Source of the DNA: Dermatemys mawii
Taxonomy: Eukaryota; Chordata; Testudines; Dermatemydidae
Reading direction: 5' to 3'
NCBI GenBank assembly: GCA_007922305.1
Contig: ML677335.1
Location: 19,316,246-19,380,245 of the forward strand
DNA: 64,000 nt
Below, piece after piece: positions 37,229 through 49,293 of the stretch (position 1 is the stretch's first letter; every line of letters starts with the position of its first letter). Position numbers and translations under genes: made by a program. Below the pieces are notes generated by a model, which was given only the letters and a program-made list of their open reading frames with translations, was not told the origin of the DNA and made no database searches.

Positions 37229-37364
37229 TTCTCCTTCAGTTGTTGATCCATGTGGACTGTAATAATAGCTGCCATCATTTTCCACAACCACTTCACCATA
37301 CTCATCATACATTCCAGTTGGAGATAACAATCGGCGACGACTCCCATATTGAGGCAATTCATAC
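37229..37364 (-). CDS. PCDH15: PCDH15 136-nt exon, last shared exon of CD2/CD3
   Basis: The translation is YELPQYGSRRRLLSPTGMYD and continues with EYGEVVVENDGSYYYSPHG and STTEGE, closely matching mammalian PCDH15. The acceptor is TCTTTTCCAG|G and the donor GGAGAA|GTAAGT. It enters in phase 2 and leaves in phase 0. From here the transcript can join either 36331 (E-G-M-S-Q) or 29853 (E-W-A-R-K), both in phase 0, so this exon is the branch point for the two alternative tails. Confidence 0.93.
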
Positions 37365-37639
37365 CTGGAAAAGAGACCATTAACTTGAGATATCCTGTGT
37401 GTTTAGTATCTGTGTGTGTGTGAATGTTTATTTGTATTCTCTCTCTTTCTCACACACACACACACGCATGCACGCACACACTTACCCTAAAGTGAAAGAG
37501 TCTCCCTGCTCTCTTGTTACTGTCTACATGAGACATTGTTGATATTAAGAATATAATTGAAAACCCACTGCAATCAACAGAAAGACTCTCATAGATTTCA
37601 ACAGGTTTTGAATCAGGCCAAAGCTACTGGGTATCCTGG

Positions 37640-38060
37640 ATCAATCATAAGGCTCCCAAATTTGGGCAGCTCCTTCCAGGTACCTGCTTCTGTTTCCTAT
37701 TTTTATTGGGAGAGTGAAGCGGAGGGAGAGAGAGGGGGTAGGAGGAGGTCACAGACTGCTGTAAAAAGGTGGGTGGTGGTCAGCTTTGCAGTGCTGACTC
37801 ACCCCCTGGGAATGGGGGCGGGCGCGAAAGGTTTTGGATGCTCTTTCTCCATGCAGCAGCACCCACCTCCCCTCCCCTTAAGGTGCTAATATCCGGTTGG
37901 GTTAGGAGCTGTAGGGGGCATTGTGCTAGTCACACCTTTTTACGGGGGGGGGGCTGGGAAGGAACGTCTCCCTCACCACCATATTGGCCTAGGTAGCATG
38001 GGTTTTTTTCCCAGCCTTCCTAACAGCGGGTTCGGGGAGGACCTATTACGGTGAACAGAA
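37640..38060. repeat. Dispersed repeat, related to the one at 30.5 kb
   Basis: GC-rich block in an AT-rich intron. GGGGGCATTGTGCTAGTCAC, GGCTGGGAAGGAACGTCTCC and CACCACCATATTGGCCTAGG align by eye with 30.54-30.62 kb, same strand. It lies between the 74-nt and 136-nt PCDH15 exons. Confidence 0.55.
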
Positions 38061-38243
38061 AAGTGGTTAAGCCATATGTTGCAATGGTATATAAATTCTT
38101 GCAGGTAGAGTATAAATGTAATCCTCATTTTTTTCTAGAATCCTGAAGAAAATGAAATTTTCCAAACTGAATGCTGAAATAATAAAAATGCTAAGCCTGA
38201 AAAGCTGTATTTGCAAAGTTACATAAGAAAACTGAAACCATAC

Positions 38244-38317
38244 CCATGTTCATAACTGTAGTAATCTTGCCCATAGTATTCTTGGCCTGGATCAATTCCG
38301 GATTCCATAGACAACTC
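38244..38317 (-). CDS. PCDH15: PCDH15 74-nt exon, ELSMESGIDPGQEYYGQDYYSY
   Basis: This exon codes for ELSMESGIDPGQEYYGQDYY plus SYEH and the first two bases of Gly. The sequence is a tyrosine-rich segment well known from PCDH15 CD2/CD3 isoforms. Acceptor GGTTTACAG|GAG and donor CATGG|GTATGG give entry in phase 0 and exit in phase 2; the next exon starts G-TAT-GAA to complete H-G-Y-E-L. The density of tyrosines in acidic context would suit phosphorylation, which is inference. Confidence 0.93.
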
Positions 38318-39980
38318 CTGTAAACCAAAAGAGAAAACTGATTGAACGGAAATACTTAAACACATAGTGATGGTGATAAGGAATGCAGAAAAGAGTATTA
38401 CCAAAAAAAAAAAAGACAAGAACTACAGTGAGTGCCTTTGATTACTATCACTTGCCATTTCAATAATACATTCTCAGGTGGCTATGCTATTTTTTTCTCA
38501 TGCCTGAGCTGGGATGCTAGTGAATCATAATTCAAAAGGCTTCTGTGGTGTTAAAAAACACTGTCAGAAACTACAGTCAGCACATGAGTAATCTAAGGCC
38601 AAGAGGTGCAATAAATGCTTTATTTTAATGATATAAACCCAGAATTGTCACAGTTAGCAAAGATTCAAGTGTGTAAAAGTTGCATATCCTTCTGTGTGGG
38701 AAAAGTATTTTTCAGTTGTAATTTACAATAGCTTTATTCAGCATAACTGACTCATCACAAATATACTGTCACTTTTCTCAAGAATTTTCATTTCTTGCCT
38801 TCATGCCCCATATCTTTCCATAGGACTGTTTAAAAGCATTCCTAGCCTAAGATGGAGACTATTTTCTTTACAGTATTTGCCAGGCTCTACTTCAGAACAT
38901 GTCTTCTGTTGATTTGCTAACAATTGTTATTGGCAGTACTGAATCAGAAGGCATGATTTTGTTTATATCATACAAAAATACCATTGTACCCTTTAAAAAT
39001 CTTCACAGTCCCTGTGATGTTACAGAGAAAATTATTGTCTTGCAAGGTAGACAATAAAGTCTTTTTGAAAACAAAGGCATCAAAACTTGGAGTGAGGAGG
39101 AGGAAGGTGGCTGTCTGCTACCTTTGTACTCCCCTGATCACTAGGAATCCTGGGGGCAAGTCCAGCATTACATAAATTAGAGCATCCTCAGAGCTGTTCT
39201 AGATTCCTTTTTCTTTTCCAGTGGCTCCTGGGAGTTAGTCTGATTTCCAGGGATTGTTGGAATTCCATGGCAAGCCATCCCCACACCTTTCCCAAACTAG
39301 CATCTATGTCAACTATATCAGCTTTACTTCACTGGTGGTTCCCATATTCCAGAGGAATCTTCAGCTGGCCATACTGGCCAGCTTTAAGTCAGCATTGCAT
39401 CACTAGTACAGTGCAGGGCATGTTTATCAGGATCAGGGATCTAACCCAAAGGACCTGCTCCTCCTGAAGTTAATGGGAGTTGTTCTGTTGATTACACTGG
39501 AAGCAGTATCATGTCCAAGTGATTTTAATTTAAAGCATCAAGGATATAATCCAGATCTTTCACTACACTTTTATTATTTTTGGAAAGGCAGCTACCCACC
39601 TCATCTCTAGAAGTAATAATGACCAACTGACTGGCACCAGAGAAACTAGATAAAAATGTGATAGCAAATAAAATTATTCTGTTTATTAATCTGAAAAAAA
39701 ATGCTAATAAGCTTTGCAGTTGGTGGGGCTGAAGTCACCAATAATGACTGAAAGAAGTGGGAGCTTGCTCCATGGAAAAATGTCATGAGGCAGAAAATCT
39801 CATATTTAATCAAATCAAATAAACGGAATTTTAAAAAATCAGGGTTTTTTTCTTCTACGAAATAAACATTTTTTTCAGTGGTGAAGAAAAGCCTTCCTGG
39901 AAAATAGAAATTTAGATCAGAAAATACTGTAAAGGCTGCTTTGAAAGTTACAGAATAGTATGACAGGGAAAAAATAGTAC
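38318..39980 (-). other. PCDH15: PCDH15 intron, no recognised element
   Basis: AT-rich sequence between the 74-nt and 39-nt exons. An A-run lies at about 38402-38413. I see no exon, and no repeat I can name. Confidence 0.6.
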
Positions 39981-40019
39981 CTCTGGTCTGAGAAGAGAGG
40001 GTCTCAGTAATTGCTGTTG
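39981..40019 (-). CDS. PCDH15: PCDH15 39-nt exon, QQQLLRPSLLRPE
   Basis: The minus-strand acceptor TTATTTCTGTCAG is followed by 39 nt coding for QQQLLRPSLLRPE and the donor GTACTA. It begins and ends on codon boundaries, so it can be skipped without changing frame. A second AG lies 6 nt inside the exon (CAACAG), so an in-frame two-glutamine shortening through a tandem acceptor is possible. The donor is weaker than those of the neighbours, in line with a cassette exon. Evidence is splice signals, phase and position between two firm exons. Confidence 0.7.
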
Positions 40020-40491
40020 CTGACAGAAATAATTAGAAACAGAAAGATTAATCAGACAGTGCTAGTTAGTAGAGAGATAATTTATGTTGAAACTGAAACG
40101 TCTGAAGGAGAGCATCCAAACACTGTTCTATCTGTATTTTTAATTTCAGAATGATCAAATACTTCAATACTCATTGAATAATTTTTAGTTACGTTGTATA
40201 CAGAGCACCATATAAGTACAGATTGCTGTATAATTGATTTGCAGTCTATTTCTTTCGTTTACTGTACAGTCATGTGATAATTATTTTCTGAGTTATTTTC
40301 TGATCTTAAGTAAAACCAGAGAATTCATTGTGCAAGTTAAAAAACTTCAGAGTAGGTGGAAAGCAAATCTGTAGGCATCTTCAGATTCCTGCAGTGGTTT
40401 CTGGTCTTTGTACAGGAGCTTATGTATTACTCCTCTGAACTCCTCTCCCCACATGGCTTCCACAGGCTCTCTCATGGTTACATAGGAAGTC

Positions 40492-40790
40492 TATGGATAT
40501 GTTTACAATATCCGCCAGACTGGCAAGTAGTGATCGATTCATCGGGGGTCGATTTATTGCATTTAGTCTAGATGCAATAAATCAATCCCTAAGTGCTCTC
40601 CTGTCGACTCCTGTACTCCACCACGGTGAGAGGCTCAGGCAGAGTTGATGGGGGAGTGGCAGCAGTTGACTTACCACAGTGAGACGCCATGGTAAGTGGA
40701 TATAAGTATGTCAACTTCAGCTATGCTATTCTTGTAGCTGAAGTTGCGTATCTTAGATTGATCCCCTTCCCTAGTGTAGGGTAGGCCTAT
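40492..40790. mobile_element. MITE with GTCTACACTA-type ends
   Basis: It runs from TATGGATATGTTTACAATAT through GATCGATTCATCGGGGGTCG, its inverted partner AATAAATCAATCCC, CTGTACTCCACCACGGTGAG and GTAGCTGAAGTTGCGTATCT to CCCTAGTGTAGGGTAGGCC. The blocks match an abundant turtle non-autonomous DNA element. Confidence 0.75.
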
Positions 40791-40914
40791 GATAGAACTA
40801 ATAAGAAAGCTCAGGTATCTTGATTTCCTGTCCTGTGTTTTAATCACAAGATCATCACTTCCTCTTTATTTTCCTCTGTGGTTGCTGTCTTCTATGTATT
40901 CGGGTACTTATTTG

Positions 40915-41135
40915 TCCCATATTGCCATAGTATTTGAGCACCTCACAACCACTAATATATTTAATCATCACAATAGCCCTCTGAAGTAGAGAAGTATCAT
41001 TCTCATTTTTCAATTAGGGAATTTAGGAATAAAGTAGATTTAAAAAATGTGTCTGTATTCACACTAAGTCTGTGGCTGCCCTCGGGTTTGAACCTAGATC
41101 TCCTGAGTTTCACTCTAGTATCCTATTCACTGCAT
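40915..41135 (-). repeat. MIR-like SINE
   Basis: TTGAGCACCTCACAACCACT, then TAATCATCACAATAGCCCTC, TTCTCATTTTTCAATTAGGG, GGTTTGAACCTAGATCTCCT and AGTATCCTATTCACTGCATC is the reverse-oriented MIR-type repeat common in turtles. Confidence 0.8.
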
Positions 41136-42413
41136 CATCAGAGGAAGATAAATAGTTTTATGTAATTGGTGGAACTATATAATTGCTACAACTATATTCT
41201 CTGTTCTGCTGCATGGTGTATAAGATAACAAAAACATATTAATATCAGAGGGAGAGCAATTGGAAGCTGCCTAGAGGACAATGACATATGATTATCCTGC
41301 GTGACCTCACAGCTAAATACAGCCCATTTGTGGCAATTACACTATTGACTACTATGTGGCTCAAATTATTTGAACTAAGATCCTTCCTTATCAATATTTA
41401 CTGATTTTCCCCCAATAATTGCTGGATTTTTGAAAATGCCAGTATTCAGGTTTTGTTGATTTCCACATTTTTGGGATCCAGGAATTTTTTTCAGAGGAAG
41501 CAAATGGGGCCACACTCAAGGGCCCGGGGCAGAAGTGGGGTATGCCCAGGGGTGAGGGAGGGCAGAACTCACAGGTTGTAGCCTTCCACTTCCCTCCTGA
41601 CTCCAGCCCTTCAGCGTGGCCCCCGTTTGCTTCTTCAAAGCAGTGTGGGAGCAAGACCACAGAGAGCTGGGTCCTGGCAGCTGAGGTCCTCTTGACTGCT
41701 GCAGAAAGCTGCCCTGGCTACTGTGAGTACTGAGCACCCCTCCTGCCTGCCCACTACCCTTTAATTTCAGCTTTCCCCCCCCCACCCCTTTTAATTTTTT
41801 TAATTAAACCCCAGAAAAAATGAAGGCCTTATTTATACCTTACTTTGAGTGTTGTAATTTACAAGGCACATCACATATTGCATTGTAATTTAGCGGCAGA
41901 TACTACTCTTCTTGAGAAGGATGGTAGCATCTTACTAGGCAAATAGTCCCACTGAATTCAATGGGATTATTTGTATGGTAAGGTGCCATTCGGGAGTTTG
42001 TTTGGCAAAATAAAGCCTTTATTGAAAAAACAGCAAGTCTTGCTACTTGCTATATTCACCCCATCAGAGAGGACACATGAATATAGCACTGCAGAAGGAG
42101 CAAATCATAGCAAGGTAGCAATTTTGCAGATGCCAAAGAGGGTACAGAGCATATGGAGCTGGATATACTGCTCTTGCAGGCCCTGACATTAATGGGTTTG
42201 ACCCAGTTTTCCCCATCAATCTTCAGCCTTTTAAGCACATTAATTTATATTAATGCAAATTTTCAAGTTATTGTTAAGATTTCAATCAACCTAACATATT
42301 TGAAAAGAAAATCTGTGTGCTTTAAACAGCTGAAGAAAAAGTGCTGTGAATAGGTAGGTATGCATTCTCTGTTATTACACTCGTTTAATAATATAGTTGG
42401 GGAACAGCCTTAC

Positions 42414-42435
42414 CTCTTGCTGTGTATATCCTCGC
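42414..42435 (-). CDS. PCDH15: PCDH15 22-nt exon on the CD2/CD3 path
   Basis: Minus-strand acceptor TTTTTCTGAATTTAG precedes GCGAGGATATACACAGCAAGAG, followed by the donor GTAAGG. Joined to the AT left by the shared cytoplasmic exon it reads M-R-G-Y-T-Q-Q-E and ends on a codon boundary, so it converts phase 2 to phase 0. That phase change is needed by all downstream exons, which supports it being a required part of this path rather than chance. It is too small for ORF callers. I infer it from splice signals and phase; homology to mammalian PCDH15 here is plausible but not confirmed. Confidence 0.78.
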
Positions 42436-44879
42436 CTAAATTCAGAAAAAGAAAAGCATATCATTAGTATACATCTCTAAACATATGTAAAGATGTAGTA
42501 ATATTCACAAAATATATTCACTATTTTCATGGAAGTGAGGTTGAAAAAGAATGTCCTTGGAAATGTTACTGACATGGTAAGAAATATTCATCTAAGAGTA
42601 CAAAATCAGTGTGTCTTTAGAGTCAAAATAAATGCCTGGACTTACACAACTATATTTGAGGAAGAGTATTGCATCTGTGTGCTGATTAGAGCTGTGTACA
42701 GAGTCCCAGTAAGTCAGAGTCAGTGCACGGGTAGAATAGGATATGGATGGGGAGAGGCAGCACACACGCTGTGCATGGTGCTGCTGGTCATATCCCTTGC
42801 CCACTCATTTTCTTTCTTTTCAATAGTGAGGGTGGAGTCCTGCCATAGAGATCCTCTCTGTGGCACAGAGCAGGTGCAGAATTTTCTGTTTTGCTCCCTC
42901 TTGCAGCTGATAGACACTTAGCCCAAAAGCAAAATAAAAACTTTCTGCACCCATGCAGGAGTTGTTAGAATTTGGCCTTGAGCTTCTATGGTTAATTTCT
43001 GCTAATAACATTATTATTAAAATTATACATCTCCTAACATTTCCTCAAGGTATTTACATGGACATATATTCTTTCAGTTATCTATGGTTATTTTTCCACA
43101 GGCTTTATTGGAATATTTTCTGGTTTTAATTCATATTCAGTGAACCATTCATATACTGGAAAAATGCTCTTATATCTGTCAATTCTCAGACTTTCACATT
43201 TCGTTCCAGGAACCTTAAATGATTTAGGCAAAAATATTGAACAGCATTTACATCTCAGTGTTGCTATAAAAAGAAAGTTTAAGATATTTTGATATAGAGA
43301 GAACAAATGCTCAAAATTGTGTTGAGCTTAAACTAGTACATAGGCAGCAGCCCAGGAAAATCATTTAATTACAGTTCAGAGAAAACTAAAGAACAGAGTG
43401 AACTTTCAATTTTTAATATCACTAAAGCACATTATTGATTATCAGTGTAAAATATTGCAATTGTCCCTACGATAAGAAAGTAATGAAATGAAGATTCATC
43501 ACCAAAATATGATCTTCACTCTCCAGCGCCTACTTGAGCAATATTGTATTTAGTTACCTTGTAGTCTACAACAATCTCTAGAAATTAAAGTTCTTGAGTT
43601 GCAAGAAGGATAAACAAGCCTATTAAAACTTAATTGTTCTTATATGGTCAACACACAGTAGATTAAAAGTGCAAGTAATGAAAGTAAGTTAATACTTATT
43701 TACTTCTTGAATTCAATTTGCTGAGAATACACCCACTTTGCATAATCAAGCTTTTTGAGAAGTGCTCATAATGTTTCTCTACTATTAATGGTTTGACACT
43801 TTCAAAAAAGAAGGAAAAGCACTCTGCTAGCTTTCATTTCTCTTGGTATTTCACCCTATACCATAAGCTTCCATTACAAAAGGAAAGTCTAAGGTGAAAC
43901 TACATATTTCATTCCCATGAAATAATTTTAAAAATCTCCCCCAAAGGATCTATAATAATGTCTGAATAAAAAGTACCATCTGTTTTCCATGGCTTTCAAT
44001 CTGACAGATGCCCTCAATTTAGTAAAAAAAGTAAAACAAGGGAAACAGTATGAATGATGATGTACGCTAATGCCAAAACATACACAACACTTATTTTATA
44101 TAACTAGTACTTATTGTTAAGATTACTGTGAAAATGAAGTTATTTGCACAAATGGTACATCTTCCACTGCTCTATATTGCTAATGTAATTTTAAGGAATT
44201 TTGAATAGTCTTTCCCAGCAGTTATCTATTCATTTTAATCCTTCTGAGTGTTTTATTTTAAGATTATTTATTCTTGTATTAAAAGCAAAAGAAAGATCAA
44301 AAGCAAAACATCATAAATACAAATTAGAATTAGGAATTGTTTTATCTATTTTTTGTCTTTTGAGATAAAAAAATTCACTCTGTTCAAAGCTAGGAAGAAA
44401 TAATTTTTCTAAACATGTAAAAAATAGCTATTTTTTCTCCACATAGTCATCACATGTACCTCTTACCAACAGCATACTGTTGATTATTATTTACCAACCT
44501 TAGAACCTGAAAATTAAAAAAAACCAAAAGTATGATTCTGTTTTAAGATTTTGTTTTAAGTAAGAAAAAATGAGATTTAGAACGGTGAGAGTTAAGGGAA
44601 TGATGAAGCCAGAAACCAGCTTTGACAATGGGATGAACTGTGGACCCTCTTTTATCTTGTAGTGAAGAAAATGCTATTCACTTATGTAATCAATTCACTT
44701 GTTCAATTGATCCTAAAGACACTCAAACTGGTACAAAAAAACAGCAAATACAGGCCATGTGTCCAGTCTACAGTTGAGCCTAAGGAACCAATTCAGGGAG
44801 CATGACAATTAAGTTCATGGGGCTAACAATAACAACCTTGTTTTTTAAGGTCTTTGAAATTTGTTTTGGAGACTTTTTG

Positions 44880-45025
44880 GTAATTTATTATTATTATGTG
44901 TATTATAGTAGTATACAGAGGTTTCAACTCAGACTGGGCCTTCGTTGTACTAAGTTCTGTAAAAATACACTGTAAGATATATTCTCTGCCCCCAAAGACT
45001 TTGTAATCTAATAAGAGAAAACAGG
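44880..45025 (+). repeat. MIR-like SINE fragment
   Basis: ATTATTATTATGTGTATTAT, CAGACTGGGCCTTCGTTGTA, CTAAGTTCTGTAAAAATACA and CCCCCAAAGACTTTGTAATC follow the same turtle repeat as 9.64-9.79 kb, better preserved. Confidence 0.75.
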
Positions 45026-45499
45026 CGAAAGGATGGGAGAGGACAGGGAGGAACTTGTCCTTCTACTGCTCCAGATTGCCACTTTATCATTGCACAGTTT
45101 TGGAACTGTAACAAAGTCATTTTTCAAAAAGGATCTTAACAGAAAAACACACTGGAGTATATTGCCAGCTAGCACCCAAAACCTCAGCTGGTCAGCCAAG
45201 GTTGCCCAGAGATATTAACTCTAATGAAAATGAAAACAAATTAAAGAAACCCAAAGGTTAAAACTTTGATTAGTATTAAGGAGGATATTAAGTATTAAGG
45301 TTCTCCAAAATGACAAAGAAAGTGCAGTGAAAAACTAGTTAATGTGGTATCATTTTTCGTACAGATTCTTTTGAGCCTGATCAGATTAAACAAAAAAAAA
45401 AAAAGAAAAAAGGAGGCTATTGTGTGGTAGGTGGCCGTTCAGATTAAGGAAAGTCATACAAAATTATAGCTGAAAAAACTTTGAATAAATTAACTATTA

Positions 45500-45755
45500 G
45501 CCAGATTTTCAAAAATGCTGAGCAGCCGCAGCTCCCTTTGACTTCTGTGGAATGCATGGACAACTTCTGCAAATCAGGTGATATTTATCTACATAATATA
45601 CTTCACATAAGTGAATTATAGCCCCTGATCCTGCAAAGACTTACAAATGTGCTTAACCTTGTGCACTGCGACTAGTTCCATTGAATTCATTTGTACTGTT
45701 CAGCGTATAAAGTTAAGCATTTGAATAAGTCTTTGCTGAATCAGGGCTTTTAGAA
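45500..45755. repeat. Two ancient dispersed repeats in tandem
   Basis: CCAGATTTTCAAAAATGCTG ... CTCCCTTTGACTTCTG is one repeat type. GCCCCTGATCCTGCAAAGAC ... AAGTCTTTGCTGAATCAGGG is the palindromic type also seen at 8986-9121, with its outer arms inverted. Confidence 0.65.
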
Positions 45756-47888
45756 TCTACTCAGTAAACTACTGCAGTGTACGCAGTAGCATACACATTT
45801 GACCAAATGCAAAACATTGTAATGTTGTACAGCCAGGCCAGTTTTAAGCCGGACAGTCCTGCTTTTGCTTGGTTTGTTCTATCCTGTACAGATGTGGTTT
45901 CATCCAGTATCATGCATGGTAGATGCCATTCTGAAGAACGCACCGCTCCACCCCGACTGGTGTGACCTTGCACACACTGTCAGGGCAGGGTTGCACAGAC
46001 AGGGGTGGTCCCCTGCCATTCCCAGTAGTACTGGCATGTCTGGTATTCTGGAGATACATCAGTGACCACCTTAGTGTTGTGGATTATTCCAGCAACATAT
46101 CCTGAATTACTGGTATACATCTAGTTTAGATTTAAACCTTACATACTTATTTGCTTGCTGTCTGATTGGCTGTGAGTGGAAACTTGCTGCTGGTGCTGCA
46201 GTTGTACTACTCACTGAGAATTTAGCACCGTAGGCAGTTACTATAAACACTTGAATCCTATCAAATACTAAATCTATGTTACAGCAGAAAATTGATTATC
46301 ATGTTCCCTACACATTTGGCTATTATTGCTATTCATTACATGCATTGGACCTAAAATCTCACCCACTGTGCAAGGAGACTATATTAGGCATAGAGTATTT
46401 CAACAATATCAGCAGAATTTAGGTGATGAAGTTCACAGCTTTTGGCTCTGGGACAAAAAAGCAAAACTACCTTCAGCAATTTCTGATTGAAACATCCATT
46501 CTTGTCCCAATTGTAGTGAAAAGAAAAGAAAACCACGTACCGTGGAAAAGCTGGGCAGTTAGCTAAGTACCCTTATAATTACCTTTCTGCTTCGAACAGA
46601 TAACATTTTCTCATGGACAGGTTTTAAGTTTTTATTGTAGATTCCTTTAAGTACTGGTTCCTCACCCCACTGCATTTAATTCTATAAAAAGTGTCAGTTT
46701 TAACATGATTATCTAGGGTTTTGGCAAAAGAGAAAAAAATAAAACGGAGCATTAAGCTAAACTTATATTCATTTTTTATCCCAAACCTCTTTTTACTTAC
46801 TATTTGTTTCAAAGAACACGCTAATTTAATATAACCGAAATATTTAAGTCTGGGTTTAATTTAAATTAATGCTACCCATATATAAATATACACATCTTTT
46901 ACAGACACTTATTAAACCTTTTCTTTATGACACTTTTCAGAATAATTATTGCATTCAAAGATATGCAAAAATGTTATTGGTGGAAATAACCACCAATATT
47001 TAGTAATCATGAAATATGATTAAAGAGATACCTAATTAATATGAACAAGCAAAATTAACAAGCACTTTTTACATTAAATGGTTTACAAAAGTGAAGACCT
47101 ACAATGTGACGTTTCAGAATAAAGAAAGCAATGGGAAGCCTAATGTAGATAACAAAAAGGAGGACAACAAGGTTGACTGACAAATAACTAGAAAAACCAT
47201 TATCAAACCTAGAAGGACAACAGTGAGAAGAAAAAACATCACCAGAGCAGAATGCTATACAATTTCCTATAGAATGACATGATACATTATTGTAACGACT
47301 GTGTCTTGTTATTGCTGAGTTAGTTTTCTAGCATCATTTGCATTCTGTGACATCCAACATTTTACAGTAAAAGTAAGAGTTCTCCCACGATGTACACTTT
47401 ATGGGTAAAGCAAGAGTATTCAGTATTTCAGGATAATTGCCTTGCTTATTGACATAACCAACAACACTAGAGTACCCTTGTGACAAAACAGTGCAGAGTG
47501 TTTAGAATAAAGCAATGCCATCATATGACTACTACTTATAGTTCATTGGTTTTAAAGGGACACTTTCCCCCATGAATCTTTTGCAAGCAGACAAAGAAAA
47601 TAAATCGGCATAATAAAAGAGTAAAACGCAGAGTGGACAGAACTGCCTTTAAAATATTATACATTACAAAGTTATGAGTGATCAGGCAAAGAAAATGGAC
47701 TGTAGATTTAGCATCAGGAACAAAACAAACAAACAAACAAATAGCAATATACAGCAAAGAGGAAAAAAGTCTGAATTCTTTCATCAGCGTTGAAGTACTT
47801 TAGCTATGGAACATATGAGGCAGATAACATATACTGTGATAGCCATGTCATGCAAAATATAACACAAGAAAAAAAATCATCTGTTATT

Positions 47889-49293
47889 TTATAATGCAGT
47901 GGACTGGGATGGAAATCGCTTTTCAAGTTCCTCAACTAAACAGCTCAAGTTGCCATTCTGCTGGCTGTGCTCAGCAACAGTTGCTGTAGTTGGCAGTTCG
48001 GATACTGCAATTGGTTTAAGCTTGGATATATGCTTGGGTAGAATGTGGTTTTTGTCTATTTGACTGTACATGTTGGCCACAGATTTTTCAATATCTGCCA
48101 AGTTGTGAATATTTTTGAGAATCCCTTTCAACTCCCTGTGAGGTGGTGGCTCAGGTACTGTGGCCTGTGATGATACTGGCAGCTGTTTGGCTGGGGACGT
48201 AGTATGCTTTATAGGGGAAAGGTGCTGGGTACTTAGACTAGATGAGGAGGAGAGGGCTAGAGAAATGGTAGGAAGAGATTGAGGTTGTGGTGGCAATGGA
48301 GGAGGAGTTGGAGGAGGAGGTGGCAGCAGGGGTGGTGGAGGAGGGGGAGTTTTGGGTGGATCTGGAATGCTTTCTGTTACTTGCACTTTGGTTTGAGCAG
48401 CCAGAAAACTTTGGCAAGCTGGTCTCTTTATCATAGAAGAGGGAGTTGGTGGTTTGTGAGTTGGTGGAGGAGAAAGTTCTTCAGGAAAGTCATGATGAGT
48501 GATGATTACTGAAGGAACTGCAAGAGATTGAAATTCAATTGCTTCAATGGAAGGTGTCAAAGAGGAGAAAGAAGGAGAGCAATGGCATGGAGAAGCAAGC
48601 AGATGTTCAGGAGACAGCTCTAGCGTGTTTTCTCTTTCTTCATGGTAATTGCTGTGTGTTGGTGAATGTGAACACTTCATAGCATAGGATTTCACGTGTT
48701 TCATTTCCTGCAAAGCCTGTTGCTCAAACTGTCTTGCTTTCTCTTTTACAGTTAACTTGGTGCCAATTTTTTTTTTAAATATTGGACTGCTAATATCAAC
48801 CCTGCTGTGCTGATTGTCGCTTCTTTCATTCTCTGCTTTGAGTCTTTCCTGTTGCCACTGAACTGGATCCATGATAATTGGCCTACTTAGAGCATCAGAT
48901 ACATGTCTCCTAGTAATACGAATTGGTAATGTCCATGCACGGTGAATGCCTCCCAAAGGGCACCCCAAAAGGGCATCTTTCAAGGCTAATCTTCTAGGTG
49001 AAAGACTGTCTAAAACATCTTTCCTCTTCTGTAGCAATGAAGAGTTGGGTGAACCTTGAACAACACCTTCCATATACAAAGGATTCTGAGTTGTTAGTGG
49101 GTTCTCATCAGATAAAAATGTAATGTTACTTGCTGATTTGGGGAGATTATTGTTCAACGATCCATTGATATTAGACTGCTTGTGAGCTTCAATAGCACGT
49201 GAAGCAAAGCTGCTTATTACTCTTTGACGGTCTCCTTCTTCTAAGACTGACTTTTTTCCCCTGCTTTGTTGGAAATGGTAGAGAAGAAAAAGA
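47889..49293 (-). CDS. PCDH15: PCDH15 CD1-type 3' terminal coding exon
   Basis: This codes for 467 residues of intracellular tail that define the CD1 class. It opens LFLLYHFQQSR, followed by an FLSDENP...NPLY motif (about residue 58-73), a basic mid-section, an LSP-rich part, a poly-proline block (about residues 312-335) and a conserved GILKNIHNLADIEKSV...MYSQ segment (from about 389) before the C-terminus PSQSTAL. The human CD1 tail has the same order of landmarks and ends STSL. The acceptor is TTTCAAG|T, entering in phase 2; two residues present in human after the junction Met appear absent. The stop is TAA at 47889-47891. The last four residues, STAL, fit a class I PDZ ligand. The 3' UTR must lie below 47889; its end is not resolved. 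Confidence 0.93.

Larger units (their letters stand above)
40020..42413 (-). other. PCDH15: PCDH15 intron with MITE and MIR-like repeats
   Basis: Holds the terminal-repeat element at about 40492-40790, a MIR-like SINE at about 40915-41135 and a GC-rich patch at 41.48-41.81 kb that looks like another dispersed repeat. No exon was recognised. Confidence 0.65.
42436..47888 (-). other. PCDH15: CD1 3' UTR and intron leading to the 22-nt exon
   Basis: The part just below 47889 must be CD1 3' UTR. A minus-strand AATAAA (TTTATT at 46631-46636) is one possible end, with low confidence. The rest is intron for the CD2/CD3 path, with MIR-like and palindromic repeats at 44.9-45.75 kb and an A-rich tract near 45.39 kb. 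43.0-44.8 and 45.8-47.8 kb show no gene. Confidence 0.6.

Noticed and set aside
44492..44520. Possible 8- or 12-nt microexon (TTTTAATTTTCAG, then GTTCTAAGGTTG, then GTAAAT) on the minus strand
   Set aside because: Joined to the AT of the shared cytoplasmic exon it reads ATG-TTC-TAA, an immediate stop, and it fits no known part of PCDH15. Good splice signals alone are not enough.
48279..48512. Plus-strand frame rich in Trp and Arg
   Set aside because: It is the antisense of the CD1 poly-proline block (CCN read as NGG); no independent support.
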